Positions 1 through 11,091 of a stretch of 55,055 nt of DNA are shown in pieces. The first letter of the stretch is position 1; each line of letters begins with the position of its first letter. Position numbers and translations under genes: made by a program. The stretch is from assembly GCA_029204225.1 (NCBI GenBank), contig CM055108.1, forward strand, positions 20,008,773 through 20,063,827, read 5' to 3'. Below the pieces are notes generated by a model that had not been told where the DNA came from, made no database searches, and saw only the letters and a program-made list of their open reading frames with translations. The stretch comes from Diphasiastrum complanatum. Lineage: Eukaryota; Streptophyta; Lycopodiopsida; Lycopodiales; Lycopodiaceae.

Positions 1-243
1 AAAGTTATCAAGGAAAAACCATCGTAAGAGGCCTAAATTCACACCATCAACCTATCTAATTGATCAAATCCCTTCAGATCTAGATTGAATTCAACTGTAC
101 TAGCAAGATCCAATATCCTTGGACCCTACTACTGAATGAATCTGAGGTCTGGGTGATGAATCGCGAGAAGAACAACAAATCAAGCACCAATCCTTCCCAA
201 AGTAGCAATTGCGCAAATCGAGGCAGAGCCAGTACCAGCACCA

Positions 244-840
244 ATGGATCCAATGGGTCAACCCGTACTCGTTGCACCATTGCAAGCAGTCGGGAGGGCA
301 CCATGGATGGAAATACCTAAATATGATGGGTCATCAGATCCAATCAGATTCCTTCAGATCTACGAGCAAGCCTGTGAAATTTACGGCAATCGGACACCAG
401 CAGATAAATTGATGTTGTTCTCGATGTCTCTGGTAGCAGTGGTGCAAGATTGGTTCTTCAACCTATTGGAAGAAGTAAAAACCACTTGGGAAGCGGTTAA
501 AGTGGCTCTCATCATGCGCTTTAAACCAAGAAAGATTCTGGAAGATCCATTTCTCCTGTTGAGCAAAGTAAAGACAACGTAGCCCTGACTCTCAATCATG
601 CAATTATTATGTGGTTTCTCGTGGGGTTACCACATAGTATTAGAAAAGAGCTTAAGAGACGGGAGTAGTACACTACTTTGCAGGAAGCAATGGAAAATGC
701 CACTAGGAAAGAAAATGAGGGTTCCGATGACAACCACCCACACTCCAACTCCTTTAGTAGCATCTTCATCCAACGCATCCAACCTTTCCATAGAACGGTT
801 GATGGAGAAAATGACAAAATTACACAAACAGTAGATTGAA
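244..840 (+). pseudogene. Ty3/gypsy gag (capsid) remnant
   Basis: Reading from an ATG, about 110 residues match the layout of the retrotransposon gag domain: an early PKYDGSSDP block, then a hydrophobic helix, then a QDWFFNLLEE motif and a region ending in RFKPRK. Gag of this class assembles the cytoplasmic particle that packages element RNA. A stop ends the first frame near 580. The sense continues in another frame (HAIIMWFLVGLP, then TLQEAMENATRKE), which also fits the gag C-terminal part, so at least one frameshift and one internal stop are present. The piece is plus-strand like the protease and RT at 4.3-5.5 kb and may come from the same element, although 1.5 kb of unassigned sequence lies between. 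Class assignment is firm; the family is not. Confidence 0.7.
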
Positions 841-1225
841 CAACTAACGACTCAGTTTGATCAGAAACAAAGGGCCTTGCAGGGAGTTGTAGCACCAATT
901 CCCAATCCACCAGAGCAAAATCAGCTGTAGTATCCCCTTTAAAAAAATGTATGGTGCTCAGTTTGCACTCAAAACCATACAGCCAATGAGTGTCACAGAG
1001 ATTTATCCATCTATGCAACGCATCATCACACTAGACAACATTTTGCCCATTTAGCCCATGGATCATACAACAGAAGAGGAATTCTTATCAGACCTCTTAT
1101 TTTTATCATCAAGGGGCACCTAATGCAGTATGGCGAACTGAACAACCAATAGTGCATGGCCTTACCTGCATCACCAGGGCCAGCTAATCACCAAGTGGCT
1201 TAAGTGAATTTGACAACAATAGAAC

Positions 1226-2430
1226 ATGAAGTACCAGCATCACCTCAACTTGAGTAGCAACAATGGTGTAGGCCTGAAGAGATGTTTGTCAATCCGGCCA
1301 TTAACGAGTACTATGCAACCTATGCGGCTCAACCTTAGTCTCAAGGTGGTAGACATTACGCCACCACAAAAACAACACTTCCATGCCCCAGTGCTAGCAG
1401 TCACGCGAGCACAAAAGCGGAAGGAAGTCGGGCTCCCTCACCACCCCCATCAGTATCTGATAATCAACCCTCAATTGCAGGGCCATATCCAAATGTGAGG
1501 GAAGAAGGAAGACAATACCACAAGATGCGACATTGGGTACAGAGAGCGCAAGTGGAGGAAAAAGCACAAGCAAAAGATGTACCTATGGAACTTCCTGCTG
1601 AAGAAGAACCGATACCACAAGCGAGCTCACCATTACGTACTAATCAGAATGATCGGTTGCATCATCATGGACCACCTTTCCACATGGTGGAGCCCGAGGA
1701 TCCGCACACTAAGATGCTCACAAGTTTGCTAGCCAGCCGTGTTAACTTATCCATTGGAGAATTATTGCAGATTGTGCCACAAGCCAAGAGCCTTCTGGCT
1801 GAATGGGCCAAAGAGAAGCGAAACTAGTAACACAAGAGCTCATATACTATACGGGCTATGAAGAAACGAGTAACGTCCTCCACATTGGGACAGATGGAGG
1901 ATCAGATCTCCACTACTTTGTACCAAAAATGGCATTTGCAAGGATTGAAGCTAGCAAAATTTGCCATTAAGCTAGCGGATCAGTCTTGTGTAAAACCGAA
2001 AGGTGTAGTTGACAACATCCTTGTAAAAATAGCGAGAATGTAGTTTGTGATCACTTTGGCAAGTGGTTCACAAGTGGGAAATCGAAAATCTTCGAAAACT
2101 TGTCAACATGATTCAAATACAAAACCCAGCACATCTTCACCCAAGTGCTAAACGTTGGACACACCAATCACTTTCGGGGTGAACATGATTAATGTTGCAT
2201 GGCTATCAGCGGAAGCTAGTGAGAACCCTATGGATGATGACTTAGTTCCTTGGCAACATGCTCTTACGTACACCAAAAATTACAAGTGAGGCTAAGATCA
2301 ATATGTTGAAGGAGGAATCTCGCTGAACACCAGTTCACGAGATGCCGAAAACCTTCAAGAACTATACCTTAGACGACATAGTAATTATGATGCCGCAAGC
2401 TCAAAGAGAACCTGGGAGAAAATCTTCAAA
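1226..2430 (+). pseudogene. Decayed gypsy gag/pre-protease linker
   Basis: Three overlapping open stretches (1226-1498, 1495-1827, 1858-2043) in different frames give a polar, proline- and glutamine-rich protein. It includes an LLQIVPQAKSLLAEWAKE segment near 1760-1820, which resembles the linker between gag and protease in plant gypsy elements. No zinc knuckle and no catalytic motif are visible. From 2044 to 2430 only short broken reading frames remain. The call rests on position between a gag and other gypsy parts and on composition, so it is an inference. A different retroelement ORF is the main alternative. Confidence 0.4.
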
Positions 2431-2438
2431 GGACTTGC

Positions 2439-2996
2439 GTGAACACAACTGATACCAGCGTCCAAGACACCGATTCGAGCCAATGCCAAGGGGAGCGCCA
2501 ATCCTCCACATCTCATGGCTCGAGATCCATATCTGCCAACCACGCTTTCCGTCGACCAAAGTTCATGGAGGAGAAAATCAATGAATTCCTATCCAAATAC
2601 CCCCATGAGTCCTCACGAGGCAGCTGGCAGATATCTTTTTCAGCACAAACAATAAAGGACGACGAGCTACAAGCTCTTCCAGCATTACAACCACAGCCAA
2701 AGTGGTGCCAACAACTATTCGAACAAGACCCTGCGGCCATTAGGGCCTATGTGACGCAGAGGTTCCAAGCGTGGATCGATCAACATTGGCTAAAAGGAGT
2801 CCACAAGTCCCTTTTCACGTCCAAGGACTTGAAAAATATCGACAAAGTCACCTTCATGGAGGATGTTATAGGCTACCTCATCCACCAGCGCGCTCCAAGA
2901 AGACATTGTAATGAACCGGTAGAGTGTCGAGGGACCGGCACCACTTCACGTCGTGGGTCTTGTTGGAGGTATTCCCTACATACTGTAAATAGATAA
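2439..2996 (+). CDS. Unrecognised retroelement-associated ORF
   Basis: This open frame of 185 codons has no recognised catalytic motif. The first 40 residues are Ser/Gln-rich and low in complexity. The middle contains KYPHESSRGSW, then a LQPQPKWCQQLFEQ block, then a helical stretch with WIDQHWLKGVHKS. The LQPQP-x-W block and the preceding KYP...RG spacing recur in the minus-strand ORF at 20512-21081, where LQPQPEW is found. That suggests the two are divergent copies of one protein family that travels with gypsy elements. The last 30 residues (after about 2905) look like read-through into unrelated sequence. Start choice is uncertain and the function is unknown. Confidence 0.4.
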   Translation: MNTTDTSVQDTDSSQCQGERQSSTSHGSRSISANHAFRRPKFMEEKINEFLSKYPHESSRGSWQISFSAQTIKDDELQALPALQPQPKWCQQLFEQDPAAIRAYVTQRFQAWIDQHWLKGVHKSLFTSKDLKNIDKVTFMEDVIGYLIHQRAPRRHCNEPVECRGTGTTSRRGSCWRYSLHTVNR

Positions 2997-4299
2997 AATT
3001 GGAAAAATAAATAAGTAGAAAGTGTTGCAAGAATCGTGGCATCTTGCTTGTACAAGCCCATGGCCCAATGAGCACGCAAGTCAAGTTGTAGATAGAATAA
3101 AAAGACTTGGGTCTTATTGTTAATAAAATAAAGCTTGGGGCCACAATGTCAAGTTAACAAACTTAGTCTAAAACTTTCAAAGTTGGGTCCAAATTGAAAC
3201 TCACATATATTATGAGATTTATAATGTACTTTTTTAAGACCCTTGGATTAGATTGGACCCAAGGTGAATGGTATAGATTAAAGCTCATATTTCTAGAAGT
3301 AGCCAATAGGATTTTGGGTGATTACATAGCCAAACATAAAGCATTGAATTATCAGACAATTATCAGTTACAAAGTATTACAGAGAGGCATACATACTAAT
3401 ATATACTGAATGCAATAAGAAGATTGATTGATTAAGTAAAACAAAACAGATCAGAATGCATGAGCACAAGTAGATTGCGGATCGAAGCCGTGTATTCTAG
3501 GCTATCTTTGAGTAATTAAGAATCTTTGAGTAATTAAGAATATGTATAAATTATGCACTTCCACTAATAAGCAGTAAGCGCAATAGCAAACTCTAAATCA
3601 GCTCTAAGAATTGAGCTAGAATGCTCAAGAGTGTTCAAGCTTGAAAGCTTGAAAGAGAGAGATGCTAACTATTGCTTCAATTGATCTATATAAACGTAGA
3701 ATTATGATCAACTATTTATACTAAAAAATAAGGTTTTCAATTGCGTCATCTAGTTGGCTGTAATATGCTGGCATTCATCCAGTTAGGACTTCCCAGAAAT
3801 TCACTTCTTGATAAATTAATGCAAGTTGGTGGCTTTAATTCTAAGTGGAATGTTAATTGTCACTTTGCAAAAATGAACTGTTTGTCGCACAGTTTGCATT
3901 TTCCTGAAATAAAAATGCGACAAATGCAAAAAAATCCGAGGTGTCCGAAGTAATCGAAGCGACAATAACCACCTGTAAACCATTTCTGAATAGTTTTGCA
4001 GATTGTGTAAAAACACGAAGAAAACTGTAGATCTAGATAATCAGTTGGATGAAGATTAAAAACGATTAGTAGATTAGTAGGAGAATAATCCAACAACCAC
4101 AACCTAGTGCTAATACTTCCATGATTCCACAATCCTACCATGACCCTATAGAAGCTCAAAGGCAATACCATGTTTCGAGATGAGTTTGATAGAGCTGAGG
4201 ATAGGATTTCTACTCCACCATTTGCCTAGTTACCTACGCAAGGACAACCAACACGAGGAATAGAGGTTCTTTTTTATCTCTTACAAGCCCAAATCACTA
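2997..4299. other. Non-coding stretch with an 18-bp duplication
   Basis: About 1.3 kb without a supportable gene. A perfect tandem duplication of an 18-bp unit (ATCTTTGAGTAATTAAGA) lies at 3504-3539. A TATA-like ATCTATATAAA near 3685 and the AT-rich composition would fit a degraded LTR, but no matching partner, primer-binding site or polypurine tract was seen. Short frames here show no recognisable domain. Confidence 0.5.
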
Positions 4300-4617
4300 T
4301 GCCCTTCTACACGACCATCAAGTTTTCCAAACCCCTACGAGATGCCATACTTCAAAGCTCCCGACAACCTGATATACCAGATGAGTCGAGAAAACCGAAA
4401 AATGCTGAAGTGGTTCATAATGTAGACATGAGCTTACTTCATATTGGTGTTGCTAAAGGTAACAACATCATTTGACCAGTGCACTACAAATCTTACCCAT
4501 CCATGCAAGCCATTTTCGATAGTGGGTCTGGCGTGAATATTATCGCCCCGTCCTTAGCAAAGGCATGAGAAATATCCACATTGGAAACTCCTAAGTACAA
4601 GTTACGAATGGCTGACC
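4300..4617 (+). pseudogene. Ty3/gypsy protease, N-terminal part
   Basis: Translation from about 4300 gives a polar linker and then, at 4494-4566, an aspartic protease core: IFDSGSGVNIIAPSLAKA, with the catalytic DSG at 4518-4526. An in-frame stop (TGA) follows it, and then KLRMADQ, the usual strand after the flap in gypsy proteases, ends near 4617. A stop also sits just upstream, near 4472. The enzyme would normally cleave the Gag-Pol polyprotein inside the particle. The rest of the domain is not found downstream on this strand; it appears in reverse at 4618-4990. Confidence 0.65.
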
Positions 4618-4990
4618 AAAGAATGACCAATCGTCTTCAATTCGTGTAGACTTTATCTTTCCCATGGCATTGACAAAGATTCTCCTATCTTTGTTGTCGA
4701 AAACTATTTTGTTTTTCTTCCAATCTTGAATCACTTCCACCATTTCTAACCAAGGCATTCCAAGAAGGAATTGATAGGTGTGTAATTATCAGGAAAATCT
4801 AGTACTACACACTCTATGGTGAAAATCAAACCTACAATTTTAATCTGTAAATTGCTTACTACCTATGATGACCCAAAAAGTATTGATTTGACCATAAAGG
4901 GTCATTTCGTGGAGAGTACTAATATTATTGATTGACCGTGTCAACGCCACTCTTTGTGAACAAGAAGTTCAAGAAGAGGACTCAGTCAAT
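4618..4990 (-). pseudogene. Ty3/gypsy protease, C-terminal part, inverted
   Basis: On the minus strand this segment reads as the second half of a gypsy aspartic protease: a strand ending ECVVLDFPDNYTP, then after a one-base frame change QFLLGMPWLEMVEVIQDW and a following NKDRRIFVNAMGK block. The LLG-x-PWL motif is typical of the family. It starts almost exactly where the plus-strand N-terminal half stops (KLRMADQ at about 4617). The plus strand resumes element-like acidic sequence (EQEVQEEDSVNI) after about 4970. Either a local inversion of about 370 bp or a fragment of a second element inserted backwards explains it. Confidence 0.55.
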
Positions 4991-5061
4991 ATTACTATAC
5001 ACTCCACGGATATGAACACCCCCATCATGCTTTCATACATGATAAATGCACTCCCTATTGA

Positions 5062-5455
5062 GTGATAAAACTGAGAAAGTACTTTCCATTACCTTCGACC
5101 ACACAAATCCTCGAAGATATGGCAGAGGCAGAAGCTTTTAGCTTTCTGGATGGTTTTAGTGGCTATTTTATAGTCCAAATTGCTCTTGAAAATCGTTTCA
5201 AAACAACGTTTGTTACAGAGTTTTGCACATTCGTGTATCAAGTTATGTCATTCGGTTTGTGCAATGCCCCATCCACATTCCAAAGGGTGATGCAACAAGC
5301 TTTCAAGGATTTGTTACACAAGAATCTAGAGATTTATCTCGCAGATCTTGGTGTACATTCATCTGAGGATAAGCATGCCCTTGAACAAGTCTTCATTCGC
5401 TGTCGAAGATTTAAAATTTCATTGAATCTCGAAAAGCCTGTCAGAGGACAGCTCA
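5062..5455 (+). pseudogene. Ty3/gypsy reverse transcriptase remnant
   Basis: The frame shows the RT palm in order: LRKYFPLPS, FSFLDGFSGYFIVQ (first catalytic Asp in LDGFSGY), KTTFVTEFCTF, MSFGLCNAPSTFQRVM, and the catalytic-loop position LEIYLADLGVHS. The normal Y-[VL]-DD box has become LADL, so one catalytic Asp is lost and the enzyme would be dead. The fold continues to SLNLEKP near 5440, then similarity stops. The domain normally copies element RNA into DNA. It follows the split protease by about 70 bp, as expected for gypsy pol order, with RNase H and integrase missing here. Confidence 0.85.
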
Positions 5456-5729
5456 GATCTGTCTCTCTTGAACTGTGTCACATGCAATCAAACCATCATG
5501 TAACCAAAACGTCCAACCAAATGATCAGCATGCAGTCCAGGTGAACAACCATGAAATCTACTTATGCTTTGTTGCAAAATGAACTGCATCATATCCTAAA
5601 TGCTACTAAACTTGCATAAATCCACAAAATTGAAACAAGAAATTAATCTACAACATTTTAGAAGTCCAAGAATCAAGAAATCAACTAGTCTTTTGATCCT
5701 TGGACATCCCAAGAACATCAAAATGCAAC
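5456..5729. other. Junction sequence between gypsy and copia fragments
   Basis: About 275 bp separate the last recognisable gypsy RT residue from the first recognisable copia integrase residue on the other strand. Frames on both strands run through it but match no domain. No LTR ends or target duplication were identified. Confidence 0.4.
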
Positions 5730-6847
5730 ATCCTGTTTGCTTTTCAACTAATGCCTTGAACTCCCTGAACTTAGCAAAAGCATCTGATTTCTTGCTTATG
5801 AAATAAATCCAAATGCATCTGCTATAATCATCAATGAAGGTGATAAAGTAATAGTAGCCACTAAGAGATCTAGTTTGCATAGGTCCACATAGATCACTGT
5901 GGACAAGATCTAGGATGCCACTGGCTCTCCTTGCTCCACTTTTGGGAAACCTCTCTCTGTGTTGTTTTTCCAAAATGCAACCTTCACAAATTTTTTCTTC
6001 AAAAGAAATATCAGGCAATTCTATAACTAGATTACCTCTTTTGACAATCTGTAAACTTTGAGCACTAATATGACCGAATCGTTGATGCCAAAGATCACTT
6101 CGACTATCAACCATGCTTACCATAGCTTGAGCAAAAGATCTCGCATTCAATTTGTAGAGTCGATTCACATTGACTCTAGCTCCTATAGCAATCACTTTAT
6201 AGTGATTCTTGACGTCTTTGACAAGACATTTGTCGCTGTCAAACTCAACCTTGAGTTGTTGATCAGCCATCGTCCCAACAAATAGTAGATTGTTAGCTAA
6301 TACAGGTACATATTGCACATTGCTTATCCCCTTTATCTTCCCGCTGGCTAACTTTACTGGTACCACTCCAACTCCTTTAACAGATAGCAATTTGCCATCG
6401 GTTTGTCCAACTTCATCACCATTGTAAGTTTCCTTGAGTTCTGAAAACCACTCTTTCCTTGAAGTCATGTGCTTGGACGCACCACTATCAATGTACCAGG
6501 TATCCTTGGCTTCATCACTTGTCATTAATGCTATAATGAACAAGTTTGAACTTTTACCTGTATCATCTCCATATTGATCATCATCATATTGATGTTGATC
6601 AGCATAATTGTCTTCATAATAATCATCATCAAATTGATGTTGATCAGCATAATTGCCCGCTTGCCATTTGCCTTTTCTTTGTTCTATCTCCTTCTATTTC
6701 TTGAAGCATTCACACTACCAATGGCCAGGTTTGTTGCAGTACCTACAATTTCCAGGTTTATTTTGTTTAGAATAGTCGTGTCCTTGACCTCGGCCTTGAT
6801 TCCAATTGCCTCGATTTGGACCATTATTGGATTGTTCATGAAATTGT
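5730..6847 (-). pseudogene. Ty1/copia gag end-protease-integrase fragment
   Basis: On the minus strand, read from high to low coordinates: a gag tail with a zinc knuckle at about 6705-6755 (CRYCNKPGHW then a stop, then C, so the CCHC box is interrupted). Next come two near-repeats of NYADQHQ plus an acidic run (about 6575-6655), the protease motif WYIDSGASKHM, the pre-integrase zinc-binding motif (LWHQRFGH to CEGCILEKQHR), and the integrase core start DLVHSDLCGPM and FITFIDDYSR. The protease processes Gag-Pol; integrase inserts the cDNA. The reading frame from protease into integrase (6543 down to about 5735) is open, so this is comparatively little decayed. It is cut off after KALVEKQTGC, before the rest of the core. 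The gag side abuts the DUF7869-type gene at 6848. Confidence 0.9.
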
Positions 6848-9025
6848 TGGAACGATCAAGATTTTATTGACAACAATGCAGAAAGAATGCCACATAAAAG
6901 TCGCACATCATTTTTTGATGGAGCACGAAAGCCACAACTTGTTCTCCCGACAATGTATAAGCAAATCAATATTTTGCATGAGGTTAATATCACTTTGAAT
7001 GAATTGGGATATAAGAGAATGTCAAAGTCTACATTTCATAGACTATGGCATACAACATTCAAAACTGTTAGTCTTTCAAAGGCAAGCACATTTTCAAAGT
7101 GTGATATTTGCACATCAATTAAATTGCAGCTAGAATGTACTAGAAATCGAGTGGAGCATGCAAAATATCTCATGAAAAGAAGAATTCACATGCTTCAACA
7201 AACGAGTTGTAGGAATGTTTATTATGGTTGGAGATTGTACTCAGAACTACATCCAAATAAGTATTTGTGCATTATTCATGATAAGATGGATCAACAAAAG
7301 ACATCCATACCACGATTGCAGCCTATACCAAAACCATTGGGCCATGCGATGCAATTACCGATATCATTGATAGGAATGATAACACATGGACATGGTCAAA
7401 ATGGATATGGACACTTTTCAATGGGTCTTTGGCCAAGGATCCCAATTTTACAGTGGGCTCTCTAGCAATGTGTTTACGAAATTTGGAGAGAACAGACAAG
7501 CATCTTTACGGAGACTTGTTGCTTGCAGAGAAAACATCGTCATCAAGAAATCTGTTTACAACTTTAACTTCAAGAGTGGCGTTGGATTACCATATGGAGG
7601 TCAAAAACGAAGATAATAAGTATACACAAGTGAAACCATTGAGCATAGTGAAAATGTGGCTTCAACAACATTTGGTCATCTGCCAGATGAGAATGTTGGA
7701 TGCAACCAAGTCATGGGCTCAACAATGCCTACTTAGTTGCAAAGTGAATATGTTCAATGTGCCCAAGATAATTCAACGGGAGTTTCAAACGCTTGCCTTC
7801 TGTGTTGCTACTACAATTAGACAATTGTGGATCTGAAAATAAGAATAGATATGTGTTTGCATATCTTTCCTTGCTTGTCGCTAGAGGAGTCTTTGAGATT
7901 GTTCAATTAGGGTTTCTAATGGTGGGGCATACACATGAGGATATTGATGCATTGTTTAGTCGCTTCTCAGAAAACCTTAGGAGAAAATGTGTATTCACAT
8001 TTCCTCATCTAATGCGATGCTTCAATAAGTGTACAAGTGCAAATCCCGCTCCATTCCTAGTTAAAGAGGTTCCAAACTTCAAAGATTATGTAGATGGTTG
8101 TTTGTGTGATAAGAACAAAAGATTGGTTGACACTCCAAACCATTGCAATTTCGTTTTTACATGCAAGATGGTGTACCATTGATGCAATACAAAATGCACC
8201 CTAAGGCAATTGAATGTCTACCACAAGAAGGTATTGAACTTTGGGAGCATGATTCTCAAAATAAGCCAAAGCTTCCTTAGGGACAACCAAAAATTGTTCC
8301 GGTCTTTGAATACATCAAAGATAATAAGCAAATCTTAGAAGGTTTAAAAAGTTATGTCTCTTTTTGGAAAACAGGGGTGGATGCACGAGGTCAAGAATCA
8401 TCACATACAAAGTGGATTCAACCAGTCATCCAGTATTGGGAGAACATGATTAATTTTATAAAAACATCGACCATGCAAGAGCCTATTGTTTGTAAGGAAT
8501 TTTGGCCTAGAAGTTCAATCTTTATGGAAGAAGAAAATCATGTTCACAATGATGATAGAGATATGATGGGATTGGAAGTGCATGATGGGAATCATTGTGG
8601 TCCAGCTCTCAATAAACAAGGGAAGCATTCAACCCTGAGATTGACGTAAAGAAGAATGACTTTATTCTTGTGTGGCCAAGTGACACAATATATCCAATAT
8701 GGCTAGGAACTGCCATGAGTGATATTGATACAAATAGGACGTCCACAAACTACATGAAAGTGAAGGTACATTATTGGGATCCTATCTCACAAAGAAAAGG
8801 TGCATCCGATGCTGAGGTATATAGTGATTGTTGGAATAAGTATTGGCGCTGCAACAAAAGAGATCCTAAGCGGTGGGACTATTTGAACACAATTGTTTGG
8901 AGTTGGACAACGAAAGAAGTCTTAGGATGTAGAAATGTAGCTATCAAAATACCAAAAAGTGTGTGCCTAAAAGCAAAAGAAAACCTTAAAATGGCAGAGA
9001 ACAATGACGATGACATTGTAATGTG
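6848..9025 (+). pseudogene. DUF7869-type (probable DDE-like) transposon protein
   Basis: Consecutive frames (about 6848-7465, 7429-7836, 7793-8182, 8167-8649, 8625-9025) join into one protein of roughly 700 residues with four frameshifts and one in-frame stop near 8280. Landmarks in order: a Cys pair (FSKCDICTSI), CIIHDKMDQQKT, an IGMITHGHG region, LLQLDNCGSENKNRYV, and LMVGHTHEDIDALFSRFS. The C-terminal module has NDFILVWPSD and a Trp-rich YWRCNKRDPKRWDY. Those Asp/Glu-bearing motifs fit an RNase H-like DDE arrangement and match what I recall of DUF7869 proteins in plants and protists. The family name is from memory. No terminal inverted repeats were identified. The N-terminus begins at the copia junction and may be truncated. 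Confidence 0.65.
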
Positions 9026-9275
9026 ATCATTGTTTTGTATTTGAATTGAATAAAAATAGTGTTTTCTTAATGTGCCTATATTGTTCTAGTATTTGCAAAT
9101 AAAACCAATATTTTTGTGTGTTTGAAAGCAAAAAAAAATAATCTTAAATAGACATAAAACATGGATGATAATATTGTAACGTAATCATTCTTTTTTTAAT
9201 AATCTAATGAAGTTATTGTTTGTTCAATTTGGATATTATTTTATGATTTATTCTAGCTTTTGCAAGTACAATAAA
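8970..9275 (+). repeat. Tandem duplication of the DUF7869 gene 3' end
   Basis: The last coding bases and following spacer occur twice with a period near 155 bp. AAAGCAAAAGAAAACCTTAA at about 8970 recurs as AAAGCAAAAAAAAATAATCT at about 9126. The GATGACATTGTAATGTGATC block near 9010 recurs as GATAATATTGTAACGTAATC near 9165. A TTCTAGTATTTGCAAATA block near 9083 recurs near 9250. The second copy is more diverged and carries stops. Confidence 0.6.
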
Positions 9276-9829
9276 TACTGAATAGTATGAGCAGCTTTTT
9301 AAGTGACACAAATATCGTGTTAATACTTCTTTTTTTATGTTTCTACTTTTAAATAATTACGTGATTACAATATCTCATTGTTGTTTAATATTATTGAAAT
9401 ATAAACTCTAAACCGTAAACCAATTAAATTTATCAAAACATAATCTGTAAAAGAGTCATACAATTCAGTTTATTGACAATTTCATAGTATATTATAATTA
9501 AATATTGAGATTCTATAGTAAAAAATGAGGAAAAGTAAAAATATGTATTACAAATTTCATATTCATATTGATTAGAGAGACGAAAAAAGATGATTTGGTG
9601 GGTGGGTGGGGGACTATGTGTGTCCGCTCATGGGAGGGGAAATTTGTAATAGGTGGGTGGTGGAAGAGACACACGGGGATTTATGGGGAGGAGAGATAAA
9701 AAGAAAGGAGAGGTCGAATGAAGAAGAGACATTTGTGAAGAGGGCAATGTCAAAGAGAAAAAACTGGGAGGTGGACGATAGAGGTTGAGGGTAGATGTAG
9801 ATGGTACTAGATTAAGAGCACAAAACATA
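9276..9829. other. AT-rich spacer followed by a purine-rich tract
   Basis: 9276-9590 is AT-rich with no frame of note. 9590-9795 on the plus strand is strikingly purine-rich (runs of GGGTGGGTGGGGG, GGAGAGAT, AAGAAAGGAGAGG), so the open frames there (9606-9788 and its antisense) are low-complexity shadows. The G-runs at about 9598-9612 could fold as a G-quadruplex. No gene is supported. Confidence 0.5.
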
Positions 9830-11091
9830 GATTCATATAAGTATGAGGGTTACAAAGAGAGAAAAAAACAACCAAACCAAACAAGAAAGAAAATGTTGAA
9901 TTTGTTCCAAAATCAAGAAATTTTCCCAAAATTACTACAACAGTGTTATCCTTGGTTTTAAGAAGATAGACCCAAGTACACCTACTAAAGTCATCAATAA
10001 AAGTTGCATACATTTTTGCCCACCATTGCTAGTTGTACTAAAAGAATGAAGATCCAAATGCACAAGTTGAAAAGCTTCTTTAGATCTAGAAGTAGATCTA
10101 GTATAAGCAAATCTATGAGATTTGGACAAGGCACAATGTTCACAAAATGTATTATTTGCAACAAGACTTTTAGGGAGACCAAGAACATGCTCTTTCTTTG
10201 CCATTACCTCCAAAGATTTGAAGTTGGGATGGCCCAACCTCTTATGCCAAACTTCTTGGTTTGTCAATTGATCTCTTTTCATGAAAAGAGAAAAGAGATC
10301 ACACATGCATCCAGTTTGAAAAGTTTACCATGCCTTCTTTCTTTAGCAATCAAGGATCCACACTTACTTATTGAAACAAGCATCTCCAATGAACTTAACA
10401 TCAAGCCCCTTTTCAATCATTTGACTTACACTAAGCAAGTTTTTAGTGATTGAAGGAATGTATAATACATTTTCAATATTAGCTTTCCTATTTGTTGAAA
10501 GAGAAATAGACTCTTGTGCCTATGCCTTTAATGTCACATTGACCATCATTTGCAGTATTGACCATCATTTTCTCTTTTCATGAGATCACACATGCCAACC
10601 TTTCTCTCTTTTCTTCTTATGACGTACATTAGCAAAATGACCTTTTATCCCACAATAAAGGCACTTGAACTTTGACTTATCTTTTTTCCTAAAAGAAGTA
10701 GAAGAGGAGGAGGAAGAGTGATCATCATGATCTGGTTACCACCTTTGGACCATTTCCCTTTGCCTTTACTTTTGCCTTTGACTTTGTCTTTTGTGAAGAA
10801 AGCCTCTTCACCTCCACCTTGCAAGGATGGACCATCAAGCTTTGATTGCAACCTATGTTCTTCAACCAATAAGATTTCTTGCAAGTCAACCACACTTGGC
10901 AAGACTCTTTGAATAGCAAAGCTTTGCACAAGGTTAGCATGTTCATCTAGCAAACCATTCAACATAACCTATATTATCTCACCATCTTTTATGCTTTCAT
11001 CAATGCATGCTAGATCATCACTTAAGAACTTAACCCTCAAGACAAATGCATGAACACTTTCTCCCTCTCTTTGTCTACTAGAAAACATTTT
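9830..11091 (-). pseudogene. Second Ty1/copia gag-to-integrase fragment
   Basis: On the minus strand: a gag helix (REGESVHAFVLRVKFLSDDL, about 11070-11010, broken by one stop), then LLDEHANLVQSF, a basic KVKGKSKGKGKWSKGG linker, and a zinc knuckle near 10640-10685 reading CLYCGIKGHFANVR, in which the last Cys of CCHC has become Arg. After a decayed interval comes the pre-integrase motif VWHKRLGHPNFKS through CEHCALSKSHR (10270-10110), then, after a frameshift near 10010, integrase TFIDDFSRCTWVYL. The protease motif is not visible. The fragment is a different family from the one at 5.7 kb. It is cut at 11091 by an LTR on the opposite strand. Confidence 0.85.

Noticed and set aside
9590-9830. 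Antiparallel 60-66 codon frames
   Set aside because: Purine-rich low-complexity sequence gives open frames on both strands by composition alone.
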